From Vibrio hyugaensis (GTDB lineage Bacteria > Pseudomonadota > Gammaproteobacteria > Enterobacterales > Vibrionaceae): a stretch of DNA of 64,000 nucleotides. The stretch covers positions 1,550,001 to 1,614,000 of the forward strand of contig NZ_CP025795.1 of the NCBI RefSeq assembly GCF_002906655.1, given 5' to 3'. The translations under genes were made by a program, and so were the position numbers. Positions 46,384-55,350 of the stretch are shown here, in pieces. A model generated the notes under the pieces. That model had not been told where the DNA came from, searched no databases, and saw only the letters and a program-made list of their open reading frames with translations. Numbering within the stretch: position 1 is the first letter of the stretch; the number at the start of each line of letters is the position of its first letter.

Positions 46384-47154
46384 ATGAACATTTTCAACAA
46401 AACTACATTGGTCGCGGCGCTATCTCTTCCCTTACTTGCAGGATGCGCGACTCCGGGAGAAGACGATCCAAACGCATTAACAAAACAAGGTGCTGCAGGT
46501 GGAGCACTTTTAGGTCTGACTATGGGCGCTTTGACGGGTGATGCTGAGCTTGCCGTGAAAGGCGCAGTTGCGGGTGGTGTAGCTGGTGGTGTAGCAGGTG
46601 CTGGTGCGGATATTCACAACAACCGTGAAAATATCCGACATGATAGCCGTAACCAAGCAATTGGTGGCATTAATGGCGGTCAGAACGCAGCAACAACCAG
46701 CGCATCTCAGCAATGGCAAGAGATCGATAACTTTGTTGGGGATTGGAACGTAAACATCCAAAACCACAATCGCGATTTTAAAGGCTTAGAAGATCTGTCA
46801 GCTCACGGCTCGTTAGCAAAAACAACCGAAGCAAATGTAAAAGTGACTAACTCGCAAGGTGTAGATCTTAATGCCGCATTCACGTTCGACCAACAAACAG
46901 GCTATCAACTAACGCTGACCAACGAAGCCAAAGATGTTTCGGTCGCATTTGCTGGTGAACAACAATCGCAAAGTAATCGTTATAACTTTTACCCGATGAA
47001 TATTAATGATGTAGTTTACCAAGGCATCCCAACGGGTGATGTACGCGTAGAGCTTGGCTTTGCTGGACCAAACGTTTGGACCATCGATAGCTACGCTTAC
47101 ATCGACGGAGCAGAACAAAAAGTACAAACGTTCCGATTCACTCGCACCCAATAA
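46384..47154 (+). CDS. Glycine-zipper lipoprotein of unknown function
   Basis: A 256-residue lipoprotein from the ATG at 46384 (GGAG 9 nt upstream) with lipobox LLAGC. After residue 30 there is a glycine-zipper segment (GAAGGALLGLTMGALTGDAELAVKG..., then VAGGVAGGVAGAGA), which can insert into or span the outer membrane. The C-terminal part (about 110-256) is a beta-rich domain (IDNFVGDWNVNIQNHN...). No named family is recognised. A terminator at 47212 closes the unit. Confidence 0.8.
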   Translation: MNIFNKTTLVAALSLPLLAGCATPGEDDPNALTKQGAAGGALLGLTMGALTGDAELAVKGAVAGGVAGGVAGAGADIHNNRENIRHDSRNQAIGGINGGQNAATTSASQQWQEIDNFVGDWNVNIQNHNRDFKGLEDLSAHGSLAKTTEANVKVTNSQGVDLNAAFTFDQQTGYQLTLTNEAKDVSVAFAGEQQSQSNRYNFYPMNINDVVYQGIPTGDVRVELGFAGPNVWTIDSYAYIDGAEQKVQTFRFTRTQ

Positions 47155-47211
47155 AACAACAAGGCTTTCTTCGCAACATCTCAATAACAACGTCTCACTT
47201 GGCAATTTAAT

Positions 47212-47250
47212 AAAGGCTTAGGCATACTCTGTCTAAGCCTTTATTTTTTT
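47212..47250 (+). terminator. Terminator after lipoprotein gene
   Basis: AAAGGCTTAG (47212-47221) pairs with CTAAGCCTTT (47233-47242), then ATTTTTTT. It lies only about 12 bp ahead of the next gene start. Confidence 0.9.
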
Positions 47251-47260
47251 GAAGAAATCC

Positions 47261-47914
47261 ATGTCTCAACTCAATCCAGCAGAGCTCAGCCAATTTGAGC
47301 CTCAGTTCCTACAGTTTATGCAGCAAGAGATGCAAACTGATGCCGCTCACGACCTCAGTCACGTACGACGCGTAGTCAAAACCGCTCGTCAGCTAGCAGA
47401 ACAAGAAGGTGCAGATTTAGCTGTTGTATTGCCTGCTGCGTATCTGCATGATTGCTTTACTTACCCAAAAGATCACCCGAACCGCAAACAAAGCTCAACG
47501 ATTGCAGCAACTAAAGCGATTTCGTTTCTCGAAAGCATCGACTACCCTGCTCAATACCATGACGCTATCGCCCACGCGATAGAATCTCACAGCTTTAGCG
47601 CCAACATTACACCTAATACTTTGGAAGCTCAGGTCGTCCAAGACGCAGACCGTTTAGACGCGCTTGGAGCAATTGGTGTGACACGTTGTATTCAAGTGAG
47701 CACGTTGTTTGATGCCGCCTTATATAACGAACAGGACATGTTTGCAGAACATCGAGAATTGGAAGATAAACGATTCACCATCGATCATTTCCAAACCAAA
47801 TTGTTTAAAATAGTCGAGACGATGAACACCAGAGCAGCATATGAAGAAGGTTTGAAGCGTAAAGCGTTTATGCAGTCTTACCTAGAGCAGTTGCGCCAAG
47901 AAGTAGAAGGTTAA
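47261..47914 (+). CDS. HD-domain phosphohydrolase
   Basis: About 217 residues. The metal-binding HD pattern is complete: histidine in AAHDLSHVRRVV, the HD pair in AAYLHDCFTYP, and the downstream aspartate in VVQDADRLDALGAIG. It resembles the E. coli YedJ-type group, putative nucleotide or small-phosphate hydrolases; the substrate is not known. The ATG at 47261 is preferred over a TTG at 47249. It ends 1 bp before the XRE-type gene and is in an operon with it. Confidence 0.9.
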   Translation: MSQLNPAELSQFEPQFLQFMQQEMQTDAAHDLSHVRRVVKTARQLAEQEGADLAVVLPAAYLHDCFTYPKDHPNRKQSSTIAATKAISFLESIDYPAQYHDAIAHAIESHSFSANITPNTLEAQVVQDADRLDALGAIGVTRCIQVSTLFDAALYNEQDMFAEHRELEDKRFTIDHFQTKLFKIVETMNTRAAYEEGLKRKAFMQSYLEQLRQEVEG

Positions 47915-47915
47915 T

Positions 47916-48653
47916 ATGTCGGAAAGTCACGACCTAATTAAAGAGCTCAAACGCCAGCTCAAGCAGTCTGGCTTGCACTATGTCGATGTCGCACAGCATT
48001 TGGAGCTAAGCGAGGGCTCTGTAAAACGCTTATTGGCAGAAGGCAGTCAAATCAGCCTCGACCGCTTGGAGCGTATCTGTCAGCTGACTGGGTTAGAAAT
48101 GGCAGAGCTATTTAAACTGGCAGCAGCACACAACAAAGGGCTAGAGTCGCTCACGCTAGAACAAGAAAAACAGCTGGTTGATGATAAAGGCTTATTGTTG
48201 GTTGCGGTTTGTGTGGTCAATGGCTATCGTTTCGAACAAATCATCGAGCAATACACTTTTGATGAGTTAGAGCTGATACAAAAGCTAGCCCAACTCGACC
48301 GCCTCAATATCATCGACTTGCTGCCAGGTAACAAGATTCGTCTGCGTATATCCCCGACTTTCAAGTGGCACACAGGTGGCCCTATTCAGCGTTTCTTCCA
48401 GCAACAAGTTCAAGAAGCTTTCTTCCAGAGCTATTTCTCTGCTGAGGATGAGAAGTTAGTGATGGCAACGGGCTTAATGAGCTTACCAACCAACAAGAAG
48501 ATGCAGCAAAAGCTACAAAAGGTCATCGATGAGTTTTATCAGATCTGTCAAAGCGACGACTCATTGGACATGAATGAGAAGCACGGTACCTCTCTGGTGA
48601 TTGCGATGCGTCGTTGGACATTCCCGCTGTTTAACCCTTGGGAACGCAAATAG
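47916..48653 (+). CDS. XRE-family helix-turn-helix regulator
   Basis: A 245-residue protein with an N-terminal Cro/CI-type helix-turn-helix (LKQSGLHYVDVAQHLELSEGSVKRLLAEGSQISLDRLERIC, residues about 15-55). The long C-terminal domain (80-245) is of unknown fold, probably a sensor or oligomerisation part. GAAGG lies just before the ATG. It follows an HD hydrolase gene with almost no gap and precedes a small membrane-protein gene by 10 bp, so three genes form a unit. Confidence 0.85.
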   Translation: MSESHDLIKELKRQLKQSGLHYVDVAQHLELSEGSVKRLLAEGSQISLDRLERICQLTGLEMAELFKLAAAHNKGLESLTLEQEKQLVDDKGLLLVAVCVVNGYRFEQIIEQYTFDELELIQKLAQLDRLNIIDLLPGNKIRLRISPTFKWHTGGPIQRFFQQQVQEAFFQSYFSAEDEKLVMATGLMSLPTNKKMQQKLQKVIDEFYQICQSDDSLDMNEKHGTSLVIAMRRWTFPLFNPWERK

Positions 48654-48663
48654 GGACTACCTG

Positions 48664-49023
48664 ATGCTCGATAAACTCAAAAGCCTATCGGTCAAGACGA
48701 GACCTATTCTCCCTTTATTCATACTCATTGCCTTTGGTGGTTTTGTGGTGTTCATTGCCACACTCTTGCAACTTTCTGATGTGGTTAAGGAGTCTTATCT
48801 TATTCCGAGTGGCGTAACCGCGTTGTGGGCGCTTGCCGCTTGGGTGATGATCTCAAGCTTTCAGCATGTTCCTGAACTTACGCCGAGCCTCGGTTTTTTC
48901 AAACGAATGAAAGCTCGCTTGGTGCGTCTGTTCTTTTATTTGGTGACATTAGGCTTTATTGGACTCTCTGGTTTTATTCTGTTTGTCACATTGAGAATGC
49001 TCAGCGTCTGGTTTCGACACTAA
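48664..49023 (+). CDS. Small inner-membrane protein
   Basis: A 119-residue protein from ATG 48664, with AGGGA upstream; the frame is open further into the preceding gene, but that is a shadow. Three hydrophobic helices are visible: residues about 15-38 (LPLFILIAFGGFVVFIATLL), 48-66 and 85-112. No functional motif is present. It is last in the HD-XRE operon. Confidence 0.78.
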   Translation: MLDKLKSLSVKTRPILPLFILIAFGGFVVFIATLLQLSDVVKESYLIPSGVTALWALAAWVMISSFQHVPELTPSLGFFKRMKARLVRLFFYLVTLGFIGLSGFILFVTLRMLSVWFRH

Positions 49024-49205
49024 GCTCATCTCGTAACGCATGAAAGCACCAATCAGTGAGATATCACAAAATTATGAAAACAAAAGTATCGCAAAGTGTT
49101 ACTTTTGGTTTCTCATAACGTAACTCTTTTCTTCACACTGGCTTCCCAAAGCCAAGCCTTTAAAGTGCTCCCATCTCAAAGCGATTTTGCAATTACGGAG
49201 CCAGC

Positions 49206-51062
49206 ATGTTTCTCACTAAACGATTCTTCCCCTATTTTGTGACTCAGTGCCTTGGTGCACTGAACGACAATATCTACAAGAATGTTCTCTTGTTGATGGT
49301 GACCTACAGCCAAATTGACTCACTACCGATGTCGGTTGACCTCTTTGTTAACCTTGCGGCAGGCTTATTTATTCTTCCCTTCTTTTTGTTTTCAGCCCAC
49401 GCTGGTGCGATTGCCGACAACATGGACAAAGCCAAGTTAATCCGCCGCTTAAAACTTATTGAATTAGTGATCATGAGTTGTGCAGCGACGGCTATCATGA
49501 CGCAGAGTGCCATTCTAATGCTGGCTCTACTCTTCATGACTGGTACTCAATCGGCTTACTTCGGCCCTGTGAAATACGCTCTACTTCCTCAAGCGCTTAA
49601 ATCTGATGAGCTAGTGAAAGGTAACGCTTGGGTTGAGATTGGAACTTTCCTTTCTATCCTGATTGGTACATTAAGCGCAGGTCTATTGCTTGCGATTCCA
49701 AATGGTATGCTTATCGCCTCTTGCATTGTGATTACGCTTTCACTACTGGGCTTTTTGAGCAGCGCAAACATCCCCTCTCTGCCAAGTAAGAAACGTGACA
49801 AAGTAAAATTCGAACCTATTACTGGTTTGAAGAAAACACTCAAACTGGCACAAAAACAACGCGGTATTTGGATGTCAATTCTAGCGATCAGTTGGTTCTG
49901 GTTTATGGGTGCGACTTACCTGACTCAATTCCCAAATTTTGCTCGTGAACACCTATTTGCAGACAGCACTGTGGTTTCTCTGTTGTTGGCTCTGTTCTCA
50001 GTTGGTATCGCGACAGGCTCATGGTTATGTGAAAAGCTGTCTTTCAATCAAGTTGAACTGGGTATTCTGCCATTTGGTATTTTGGGCTTAACGATTTTCA
50101 GTGCCGACCTACTATGGGCAGTACCTGCAATCGAATCTTTCCCAAGTCAGTATTACGATGTACAAAGCTTTATTGCCCAGTCTTCACATATTCGAGTGAT
50201 GATCGACTTGTTCTTGGTTGGTGTGAGCGGAGGCGTATTTATTGTTCCCCTTTATGCGTTTATCCAATCGCGCTCAGAAGAAGGCGAATGTGCTCAATCT
50301 ATTGCGGCAAACAACATCATGAACGCACTGTTTATGGTCGCTTCCGCTGCTGTTTCTATCTTTGTGTTAAGTGTTTTAGAGTTCTCTATTGTTGAGCTAT
50401 TTGCCATTTTGGCCGTCGGTAACTTCATCGTGGCTATCTACGTTTACCGTCAAGTACCTGAGTTTACTCAGCGCTTTATTAGCTACTTACTAAGCCACTG
50501 TCTGTACCGAGTTTCGGTAACCGGTCGTCAGCATATCCCAGAACAAGGCGCTGCGCTGATTGTGGCAAACCATGTGAGCTATGTAGACGCTTTGATTCTT
50601 ATGGGCACATCAACCCGTCCTGTTCGATTCGTGATGGACAAATCAATCAGTGAGCTGCCTGTTCTTAAACACGTTTTTCGTCATGCTGGCGTTATCCCTA
50701 TTTGTTCGCCGCGCAAATGTGCAGAGACTTACAAAAAGGCTTTCGAGAAAATTGAGCATGCTCTTAATAATGATGAAGTAGTTTGTATCTTCCCTGAAGG
50801 TCGATTGACGTCAAATGGTGAACTAGGCGAGTTTAGACCTGGTGTAGAGAAGATTCTAAAACGAACCCCCGTACCGGTAATTCCAATGGCACTAAAAGGC
50901 TTATGGGGATCTTTCTTCAGCCACAAAAATGGACACGCGTTAACGAAGCGCCCTACTCGCTTTTGGTCTCGTATCGAAGTCAATATTGGTGAGCTATTGC
51001 AACCAACCACGTTAGATCGCCATTTGTTACAAAAAGAAGTGCAAGATTTGCTAATTCGCTGA
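49206..51062 (+). CDS. LplT-like MFS transporter fused to a PlsC-type acyltransferase
   Basis: A 618-residue fusion. Residues 1-425 are a twelve-helix major-facilitator part of the lysophospholipid transporter type (LGALNDNIYKNVLLLMVTY at the start; TQSAYFGPVKYALLPQ). Residues 430-618 are a glycerophospholipid acyltransferase with NHVSYVD (H456, D461) and FPEGRLTSNGE. In E. coli, LplT flips lysophospholipids inward and separate Aas re-acylates them. Here transport and acylation are one protein and the acyl-ACP synthetase part is absent, so acyl groups must come activated from elsewhere. Confidence 0.92.
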   Translation: MFLTKRFFPYFVTQCLGALNDNIYKNVLLLMVTYSQIDSLPMSVDLFVNLAAGLFILPFFLFSAHAGAIADNMDKAKLIRRLKLIELVIMSCAATAIMTQSAILMLALLFMTGTQSAYFGPVKYALLPQALKSDELVKGNAWVEIGTFLSILIGTLSAGLLLAIPNGMLIASCIVITLSLLGFLSSANIPSLPSKKRDKVKFEPITGLKKTLKLAQKQRGIWMSILAISWFWFMGATYLTQFPNFAREHLFADSTVVSLLLALFSVGIATGSWLCEKLSFNQVELGILPFGILGLTIFSADLLWAVPAIESFPSQYYDVQSFIAQSSHIRVMIDLFLVGVSGGVFIVPLYAFIQSRSEEGECAQSIAANNIMNALFMVASAAVSIFVLSVLEFSIVELFAILAVGNFIVAIYVYRQVPEFTQRFISYLLSHCLYRVSVTGRQHIPEQGAALIVANHVSYVDALILMGTSTRPVRFVMDKSISELPVLKHVFRHAGVIPICSPRKCAETYKKAFEKIEHALNNDEVVCIFPEGRLTSNGELGEFRPGVEKILKRTPVPVIPMALKGLWGSFFSHKNGHALTKRPTRFWSRIEVNIGELLQPTTLDRHLLQKEVQDLLIR

Positions 51063-51121
51063 CAGTAGTTTCGTGGAGAATCTAGTAGGATAAAATCAAC
51101 GTCATAAATCTAGGAGGTATT

Positions 51122-51739
51122 ATGAAAATCATCATCTTACATGGTCTTTATATGCATGGGCTGGTCATGCAGCCTCTTAGCCAAAAGCTGAGAAAGCTGG
51201 GCTACGAGACCCAAGTATTGAGTTACAACACGGTTTCAATTAACGAAGAGTCGCTGTTCGATTCCATCGACAAGGCGCTTAATCCGCTGACTGCCAATGT
51301 GTTGGTGGGTCATAGCCTAGGCGGTTTGATGATTAAACGATACCTCGCGAGCAGAAAGCCATCGACAAGTCTGGTGTCCCACGTTGTGGCAATTGGCTCG
51401 CCACTGAAAGGCGCTTCTATCGTCACTCGCATTCAAGATTTGGGATTCGGTGCGATGCTTGGTAACTCACCGTATCACGGCCTTAACAAGCACGAAGATG
51501 TTTGGACTTTCCCACAAAAGCTCGGCAGCATCGCAGGCACAATGGGCATTGGCGCTAGGCCTATTCTCATGCATAAAGACAACACCATGTCTGATGGCAC
51601 AGTGACCGTTGATGAAACACGTTTAGAAGGCATGCAAGATCATATAGAGACGAAACAGACTCACACTAGCCTTATCTACAACACCTATGTACCTGCGCAG
51701 ATTGATCACTTTATCAAAACTGATCACTTCAGCAGATAG
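51122..51739 (+). CDS. Alpha/beta hydrolase, lipase-like
   Basis: A 205-residue hydrolase. The nucleophile elbow is VLVGHSLGGLM (serine near residue 62), with an oxyanion strand IIILHGLYMHG at the start and a late histidine in IDHFIKTDHF. No signal peptide, so it acts in the cytoplasm. The sequence is of the short PGAP1/lipase-like esterase type. AGGAGG is placed 5 nt before the ATG. It may be transcribed with the LplT-PlsC gene 60 bp upstream, which would link it to lipid turnover. Confidence 0.87.
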   Translation: MKIIILHGLYMHGLVMQPLSQKLRKLGYETQVLSYNTVSINEESLFDSIDKALNPLTANVLVGHSLGGLMIKRYLASRKPSTSLVSHVVAIGSPLKGASIVTRIQDLGFGAMLGNSPYHGLNKHEDVWTFPQKLGSIAGTMGIGARPILMHKDNTMSDGTVTVDETRLEGMQDHIETKQTHTSLIYNTYVPAQIDHFIKTDHFSR

Positions 51740-51804
51740 CGCACTTTTCCATCAAGTAGTTGCAATCTACTTTTCAAGCCAAGGCGTTCGCAGTACTATC
51801 TCTA

Positions 51805-51837
51805 CTCCGACCACTCATTTGAGTGTCGGAGTTTTTT
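51805..51837 (+). terminator. Terminator before FMN riboswitch
   Basis: CTCCGA (51805-51810) with TCGGAG (51826-51831), an inner ACTC/GAGT stem, then six T. Confidence 0.88.
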
Positions 51838-51861
51838 ACTTCTAACCATATTGGTTGGATT

Positions 51862-52000
51862 CAATGTTCTCAGGGCGGGGCGAAATTCCCCACCGGCGGT
51901 ATACTCTTTTGAGTGAGCCCGCGAGCGCTCGATTCGTCGAGGTCAGCAGATCTGGTGAGATGCCAGAGCCGACGGTTATAGTCCGGATGAAAGAGAATAA
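51862..52000 (+). promoter_or_regulatory. FMN riboswitch (RFN element)
   Basis: The conserved RFN blocks are all visible: CTCAGGGCGGGG, then GAAATTCCCCACCGGCGG, GAGCCCGCGAGCG, TCAGCAGATCTGGTGAGA, GCCAGAGCCGACGG and TATAGTCCGGATGAAAGAGA. It senses FMN and sits 175 nt upstream of ribB. Between it and ribB there is a small GTGTT/AACAC hairpin (52030-52043) and a TTCTTTTT tract (52052-52059), possible parts of the switch. Confidence 0.97.
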
Positions 52001-52175
52001 GAAAACATCAGCGGTTTCCTCAACGTTCTGTGTTGATGAACACTGGTGCACTTCTTTTTGGATCGCATTTTTATTGCGTGGGTTTGTGCCATCTTACCGT
52101 TGGCGGCTCATTGCCTGCATAGAATGTGACGATCCCTCATACCGCCCTGATTCTGGTGATATTTAGGAGTTAACC

Positions 52176-52832
52176 ATGAATCAGTCATCACTACTTGCCG
52201 AATTTGGCGACCCAATTACTCGCGTTGAAAACGCACTTATCGCATTAAAAGAAGGCCGTGGCGTGCTTCTTCTTGACGATGAAGATCGTGAAAACGAAGG
52301 CGACATCATTTATTCCGTAGAGCACCTGACTAATGAGCAAATGGCTCTGATGATCCGCGAATGCAGCGGCATTGTGTGCCTATGCCTGACAGACGCTCAA
52401 GCAGACAAATTGGAACTGCCACCAATGGTTGTGAACAACAACAGCGCAAACCAAACAGCTTTCACGGTTTCTATTGAAGCGAAGCAAGGCGTAACAACTG
52501 GCGTTTCTGCCGCTGACCGTGTAACAACCATCAAAACAGCAGCAAACCCAAATGCAAAACCAGATGACTTAGCTCGTCCTGGTCATGTATTCCCTCTACG
52601 TGCTCGTCCTGGTGGCGTAATGACTCGTCGTGGTCACACAGAAGGCACTATCGATCTGATGCAAATGGCCGGTTTGCAGCCTGCAGGCGTGCTATGTGAG
52701 GTGACAAACCCAGATGGCACCATGGCAAAAGCACCAGAGATCGTTGCGTTTGGTCGTTTACACAACATGCCAGTGCTCACCATAGAAGACATGGTTGCGT
52801 ACCGTAATCAATTTGATTTAAAGCTAGCGTAA
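52176..52832 (+). CDS. ribB: 3,4-dihydroxy-2-butanone-4-phosphate synthase RibB
   Basis: A 218-residue enzyme of riboflavin synthesis that turns ribulose 5-phosphate into dihydroxybutanone phosphate and formate. The active-site acidic loop [14 protein letters not shown] is at residues 34-47, and the later [18 protein letters not shown] holds catalytic histidine and glutamate. No GTP cyclohydrolase II part is fused. AGGAG lies before the ATG. It is away from the main rib operon and under its own FMN riboswitch. Confidence 0.97.
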   Translation: MNQSSLLAEFGDPITRVENALIALKEGRGVLLLDDEDRENEGDIIYSVEHLTNEQMALMIRECSGIVCLCLTDAQADKLELPPMVVNNNSANQTAFTVSIEAKQGVTTGVSAADRVTTIKTAANPNAKPDDLARPGHVFPLRARPGGVMTRRGHTEGTIDLMQMAGLQPAGVLCEVTNPDGTMAKAPEIVAFGRLHNMPVLTIEDMVAYRNQFDLKLA

Positions 52833-52855
52833 TCAACACGTATTTGTCCTAGTCG

Positions 52856-52882
52856 AAAGCCGCTGAACTCAGCGGCTTTTTG
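52856..52882 (+). terminator. Terminator of ribB
   Basis: AAAGCCGCTGA (52856-52866) and TCAGCGGCTTT (52869-52879), then further T. Confidence 0.9.
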
Positions 52883-52914
52883 ATCGATTTGATTCCTTTG
52901 CTAGTAGTTATACT

Positions 52915-53181
52915 TAGGGTCTATTGACTTTTCGTGGTTAAGTTTTGTTCGAGATAAAAGCGTTTTAATCGCGGCGAGAGGTTTGTAGCCTAGTCATTCT
53001 AAGCAAATACCTCTCAACAAAGAGTAAAACGCTTTTAGACGAACCCTTCGGGCAGCGTTTGTGGCTTATTTCTACTTCGTTATCGGCTTATCAGGTAGAC
53101 CACTACATTTCAAAGCCTCTGCCTTGTATAAATGACCCACAAATCACTGCAAAAATCAGTTCGAAAGGTCAACAGACCCTA
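52915..53181. mobile_element. MITE-like 267-bp element with terminal and internal inverted repeats
   Basis: The ends are inverted repeats of 20 bp with 18 matches: TAGGGTCTATTGAC... at 52915-52934 and its complement, ending ...GTCAACAGACCCTA at 53162-53181. Both ends carry TA, which may be the target duplication used by IS630/mariner-type elements. Inside, AAAAGCGTTTTA (52956-52967) pairs with TAAAACGCTTTT (53025-53036), and GAGAGGT (52976-52982) pairs with ACCTCTC (53009-53015), giving a long hairpin. There is no transposase frame, so it would move only with outside help. It sits right before the glutathione peroxidase gene. Confidence 0.8.
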
Positions 53182-53204
53182 GAAAAACAAAAGGAATCAA
53201 CATC

Positions 53205-53750
53205 ATGAAGGGAATCACTCGCAGCGCACTTGCCGCAACACTACTCTCCGCTAGCTCTTTGGCTTTTGCATCGAGCTGTCCAGATATCTTGCAAGGAAAG
53301 CAAAGGCTTCTCAATTCAACGGAAGAAATAGAGCTTTGTGACGCCTTCAAAGGCAAAACGCTACTGGTCGTGAACACCGCAAGCCAGTGTGGCTTTACCC
53401 CTCAATTCGAGCAATTAGAGCAGTTGCATCAGACTTACAAAGATCAAAACTTTGCCGTTGTGGGCTTTCCAAGTAACGACTTTCGTCAAGACCGTGGCAG
53501 TGAAGAAAAAACCGCTAAAATTTGCTATCTCGACTATGGTGTTACCTTCCCTATGATGGCGCGAACCTCTGTTCTTGGCGAGGGTGCAAACCCAGTATTC
53601 GTCGAGATCAGTACTCAAGCGGGCATTACTCCGAAATGGAACTTCTACAAGTTCTTAATCAACAAAGAAGGTAAAGTCGTTGCGACCTTCCCAAGTTCAA
53701 CCTTTCCAACAAGTACTACGCTTACTAACATGATTGAAAAGCAACTGTAA
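53205..53750 (+). CDS. Periplasmic glutathione peroxidase-like protein
   Basis: A 181-residue thiol peroxidase with an N-terminal signal peptide (LAATLLSASSLAFA), so it acts in the periplasm, unlike the usual BtuE-type enzyme. The peroxidatic cysteine C62 is in VVNTASQCGFTPQ, and the glutamine-tryptophan partners appear in GFPSNDF and PKWNFYKFL. A cysteine in TAKICYLDYG could resolve it. AAGGAATC precedes the ATG. The MITE-like element ends only 23 bp upstream, so the promoter either lies within it or was displaced. Confidence 0.9.
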   Translation: MKGITRSALAATLLSASSLAFASSCPDILQGKQRLLNSTEEIELCDAFKGKTLLVVNTASQCGFTPQFEQLEQLHQTYKDQNFAVVGFPSNDFRQDRGSEEKTAKICYLDYGVTFPMMARTSVLGEGANPVFVEISTQAGITPKWNFYKFLINKEGKVVATFPSSTFPTSTTLTNMIEKQL

Positions 53751-53761
53751 GGAAGGCTGCT

Positions 53762-54208
53762 ATGACGACCACACGTACGACAATGCTGCAATTGGGTTAT
53801 TTAGGACTGCTGCCCTTTCTGTTCAGCTTGGTTCTCATCGTTACAGAAAGGACTTTGTTTAACTTATCTGGGGAGCAGTTTTTTATTGCTTACAGTGCGG
53901 TGATTTTGAGTTTTCTTTCCGGGGTACTTTGGGGAAACGCCATTGATCATTTCTACCATCGATTGAGTCGAAATGCCTTAGTGCTAAGTAACTTATTCGT
54001 ATTGCTTGCTTGGGGAGCGCTGCTGCAAGGTAACAAGCATTATGTTATCGCGACTCTATTATTGGCTGCTGGCTACATTGCCGTTTGGTACGCAGAAAAG
54101 TTGATTCGAAGAGTAGAAAAAGAGGCGGAGCCAAAAGGGTATCAGATGATGCGAGGCAAGCTCACGACAGGTGTGGTACTTATGCATGGGTTGGTTTTAA
54201 TTGCTTAA
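53762..54208 (+). CDS. DUF3429 family inner-membrane protein
   Basis: A 148-residue protein with four or five hydrophobic helices (LGYLGLLPFLFSLVLIV; YSAVILSFLSGVLWGNAI; LVLSNLFVLLAWGALL; VIATLLLAAGYIAVWY). The SFLSGVLWG segment is the mark of DUF3429. The function is unknown. AAGGAAGGCTGCT precedes the ATG, 11 bp after the peroxidase gene, so both share one transcript. Confidence 0.85.
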   Translation: MTTTRTTMLQLGYLGLLPFLFSLVLIVTERTLFNLSGEQFFIAYSAVILSFLSGVLWGNAIDHFYHRLSRNALVLSNLFVLLAWGALLQGNKHYVIATLLLAAGYIAVWYAEKLIRRVEKEAEPKGYQMMRGKLTTGVVLMHGLVLIA

Positions 54209-54362
54209 ACTGGTCTGTCCACCTACCAGATCACAAAATTAACCAAGTTATATAAAACAATGTTCATTTCGTGAAGTGCGCGTAATTTTGAACACCGTTT
54301 TGTTTTAATTATGAATGGATGGTCATATAAGTATCTCAAAAGCATTCACAAAGGATATGAAT

Positions 54363-54608
54363 ATGTTTTTTCGTAAACTTCTTTTTAGTACCGCAGTTAT
54401 TAATGCAACAGCAGGTTGTGTGTCTTATCAAGCACAACAGGCTGCGGTCAATACGGTGAATACCACTGGAGTTGTTCTTAACAACGTAGTGAAAACCACC
54501 ATCGCTCAGCCTTGTAACGTTGCCGTCACTGTTGCTAGCTTGTTTTATCCAAATGCGATCTTTATGACTGATATGCCAACCGCAGCTTGCACGGCTGTGC
54601 TTCGCTAA
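54363..54608 (+). CDS. Small lipoprotein-like protein
   Basis: About 81 residues from an ATG at 54363, which has AAAGG 8 nt upstream; the frame opens at 54315. A signal sequence (MFFRKLLFSTAVINATAGC) ends in a TAGC that may be a lipobox. The mature part is rich in valine, threonine and alanine (AAVNTVNTTGVVLNNVVKTT) and has two further cysteines. No family is recognised. A bidirectional terminator follows. Confidence 0.65.
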   Translation: MFFRKLLFSTAVINATAGCVSYQAQQAAVNTVNTTGVVLNNVVKTTIAQPCNVAVTVASLFYPNAIFMTDMPTAACTAVLR

Positions 54609-54623
54609 CGCAAAAAGAACATA

Positions 54624-54656
54624 AAAAATGGCGACCTCATTGGTCGCCATTTTTAT
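54624..54656. terminator. Bidirectional terminator
   Basis: AAAATGGCGACC ending at 54636 pairs with GGTCGCCATTTTT from 54642. It has a five-base loop and A/T runs on both sides, serving the small lipoprotein gene and the convergent dsbA gene. Confidence 0.9.
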
Positions 54657-54664
54657 TGATGCGA

Positions 54665-55264
54665 TTATAGCGTTAATAAGTAGTTCACCAACGCGTTGTA
54701 ATCATCGTAACTGCGGATCTCATTTGGCAACACAATGTACTTGTTGTTCACCACAACACCCGGAACCCCAGTCAGCGTGCTTTGTTTGAATTGCTTATCA
54801 AAACCTTTCTGCATAGAGTTCACTGCAAAGCTGTTGTACGCCGCATCGAACTTTTTGCCATCGACGCCATTATCAACGAACAGCTGCTTAAGCTCTGCTT
54901 CGTTTTGAGGCGCTTGACGCTTCTGATGAATTTGCGCAAACATCGCCGGTACCATCTTATCCTCAACACCTAGTGACACCATTGTTGCGTAAGACTTCGC
55001 CATCGGAACAGCCATATCACCGCCCATAAATGCGACATGCACTTTCTCAAAGCTAGCGTCTTTCGGCAACGCTGGTTTCAAGTTGTCGATGACAGATTCA
55101 AATTTGTAACAGTGTGGGCAATAGAAAGAGAAGAACTCGGTGACTGTCGGTGTTTTTGCTTTCTCTACATCCAAGATTTTGTAGTGTTTACCCGCTTCAA
55201 ATTGCGCCGCGTGAGCAGTGAATGCCAGTAGTAGAGTGCTACAAAGAGCAAATAGCTTTTTCAT
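54665..55264 (-). CDS. dsbA: Thiol:disulfide interchange protein, DsbA family
   Basis: A 200-residue periplasmic oxidoreductase with a signal peptide (residues 1-19). The thioredoxin-like active site is FYCPHCYKF (C49, C52). The cis-proline loop is LTGVPGVVVNN. It is similar to V. cholerae TcpG/DsbA, and probably a second paralogue because the main dsbA is normally on the large chromosome. The start MKKLFALC at 55264 has AAAGGA in place. The next gene in the same direction encodes a secreted protein with several Cys and His, a possible client. Confidence 0.88.
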   Translation of the reverse strand: MKKLFALCSTLLLAFTAHAAQFEAGKHYKILDVEKAKTPTVTEFFSFYCPHCYKFESVIDNLKPALPKDASFEKVHVAFMGGDMAVPMAKSYATMVSLGVEDKMVPAMFAQIHQKRQAPQNEAELKQLFVDNGVDGKKFDAAYNSFAVNSMQKGFDKQFKQSTLTGVPGVVVNNKYIVLPNEIRSYDDYNALVNYLLTL

Positions 55265-55350
55265 GTTTGATTCCTTTGGACACAGGTGTGCCGTATTCAT
55301 TAATTAATGTTTAAAAGTCCAGCAGTGCTGGTTTGTGATGAATAAAGGGA

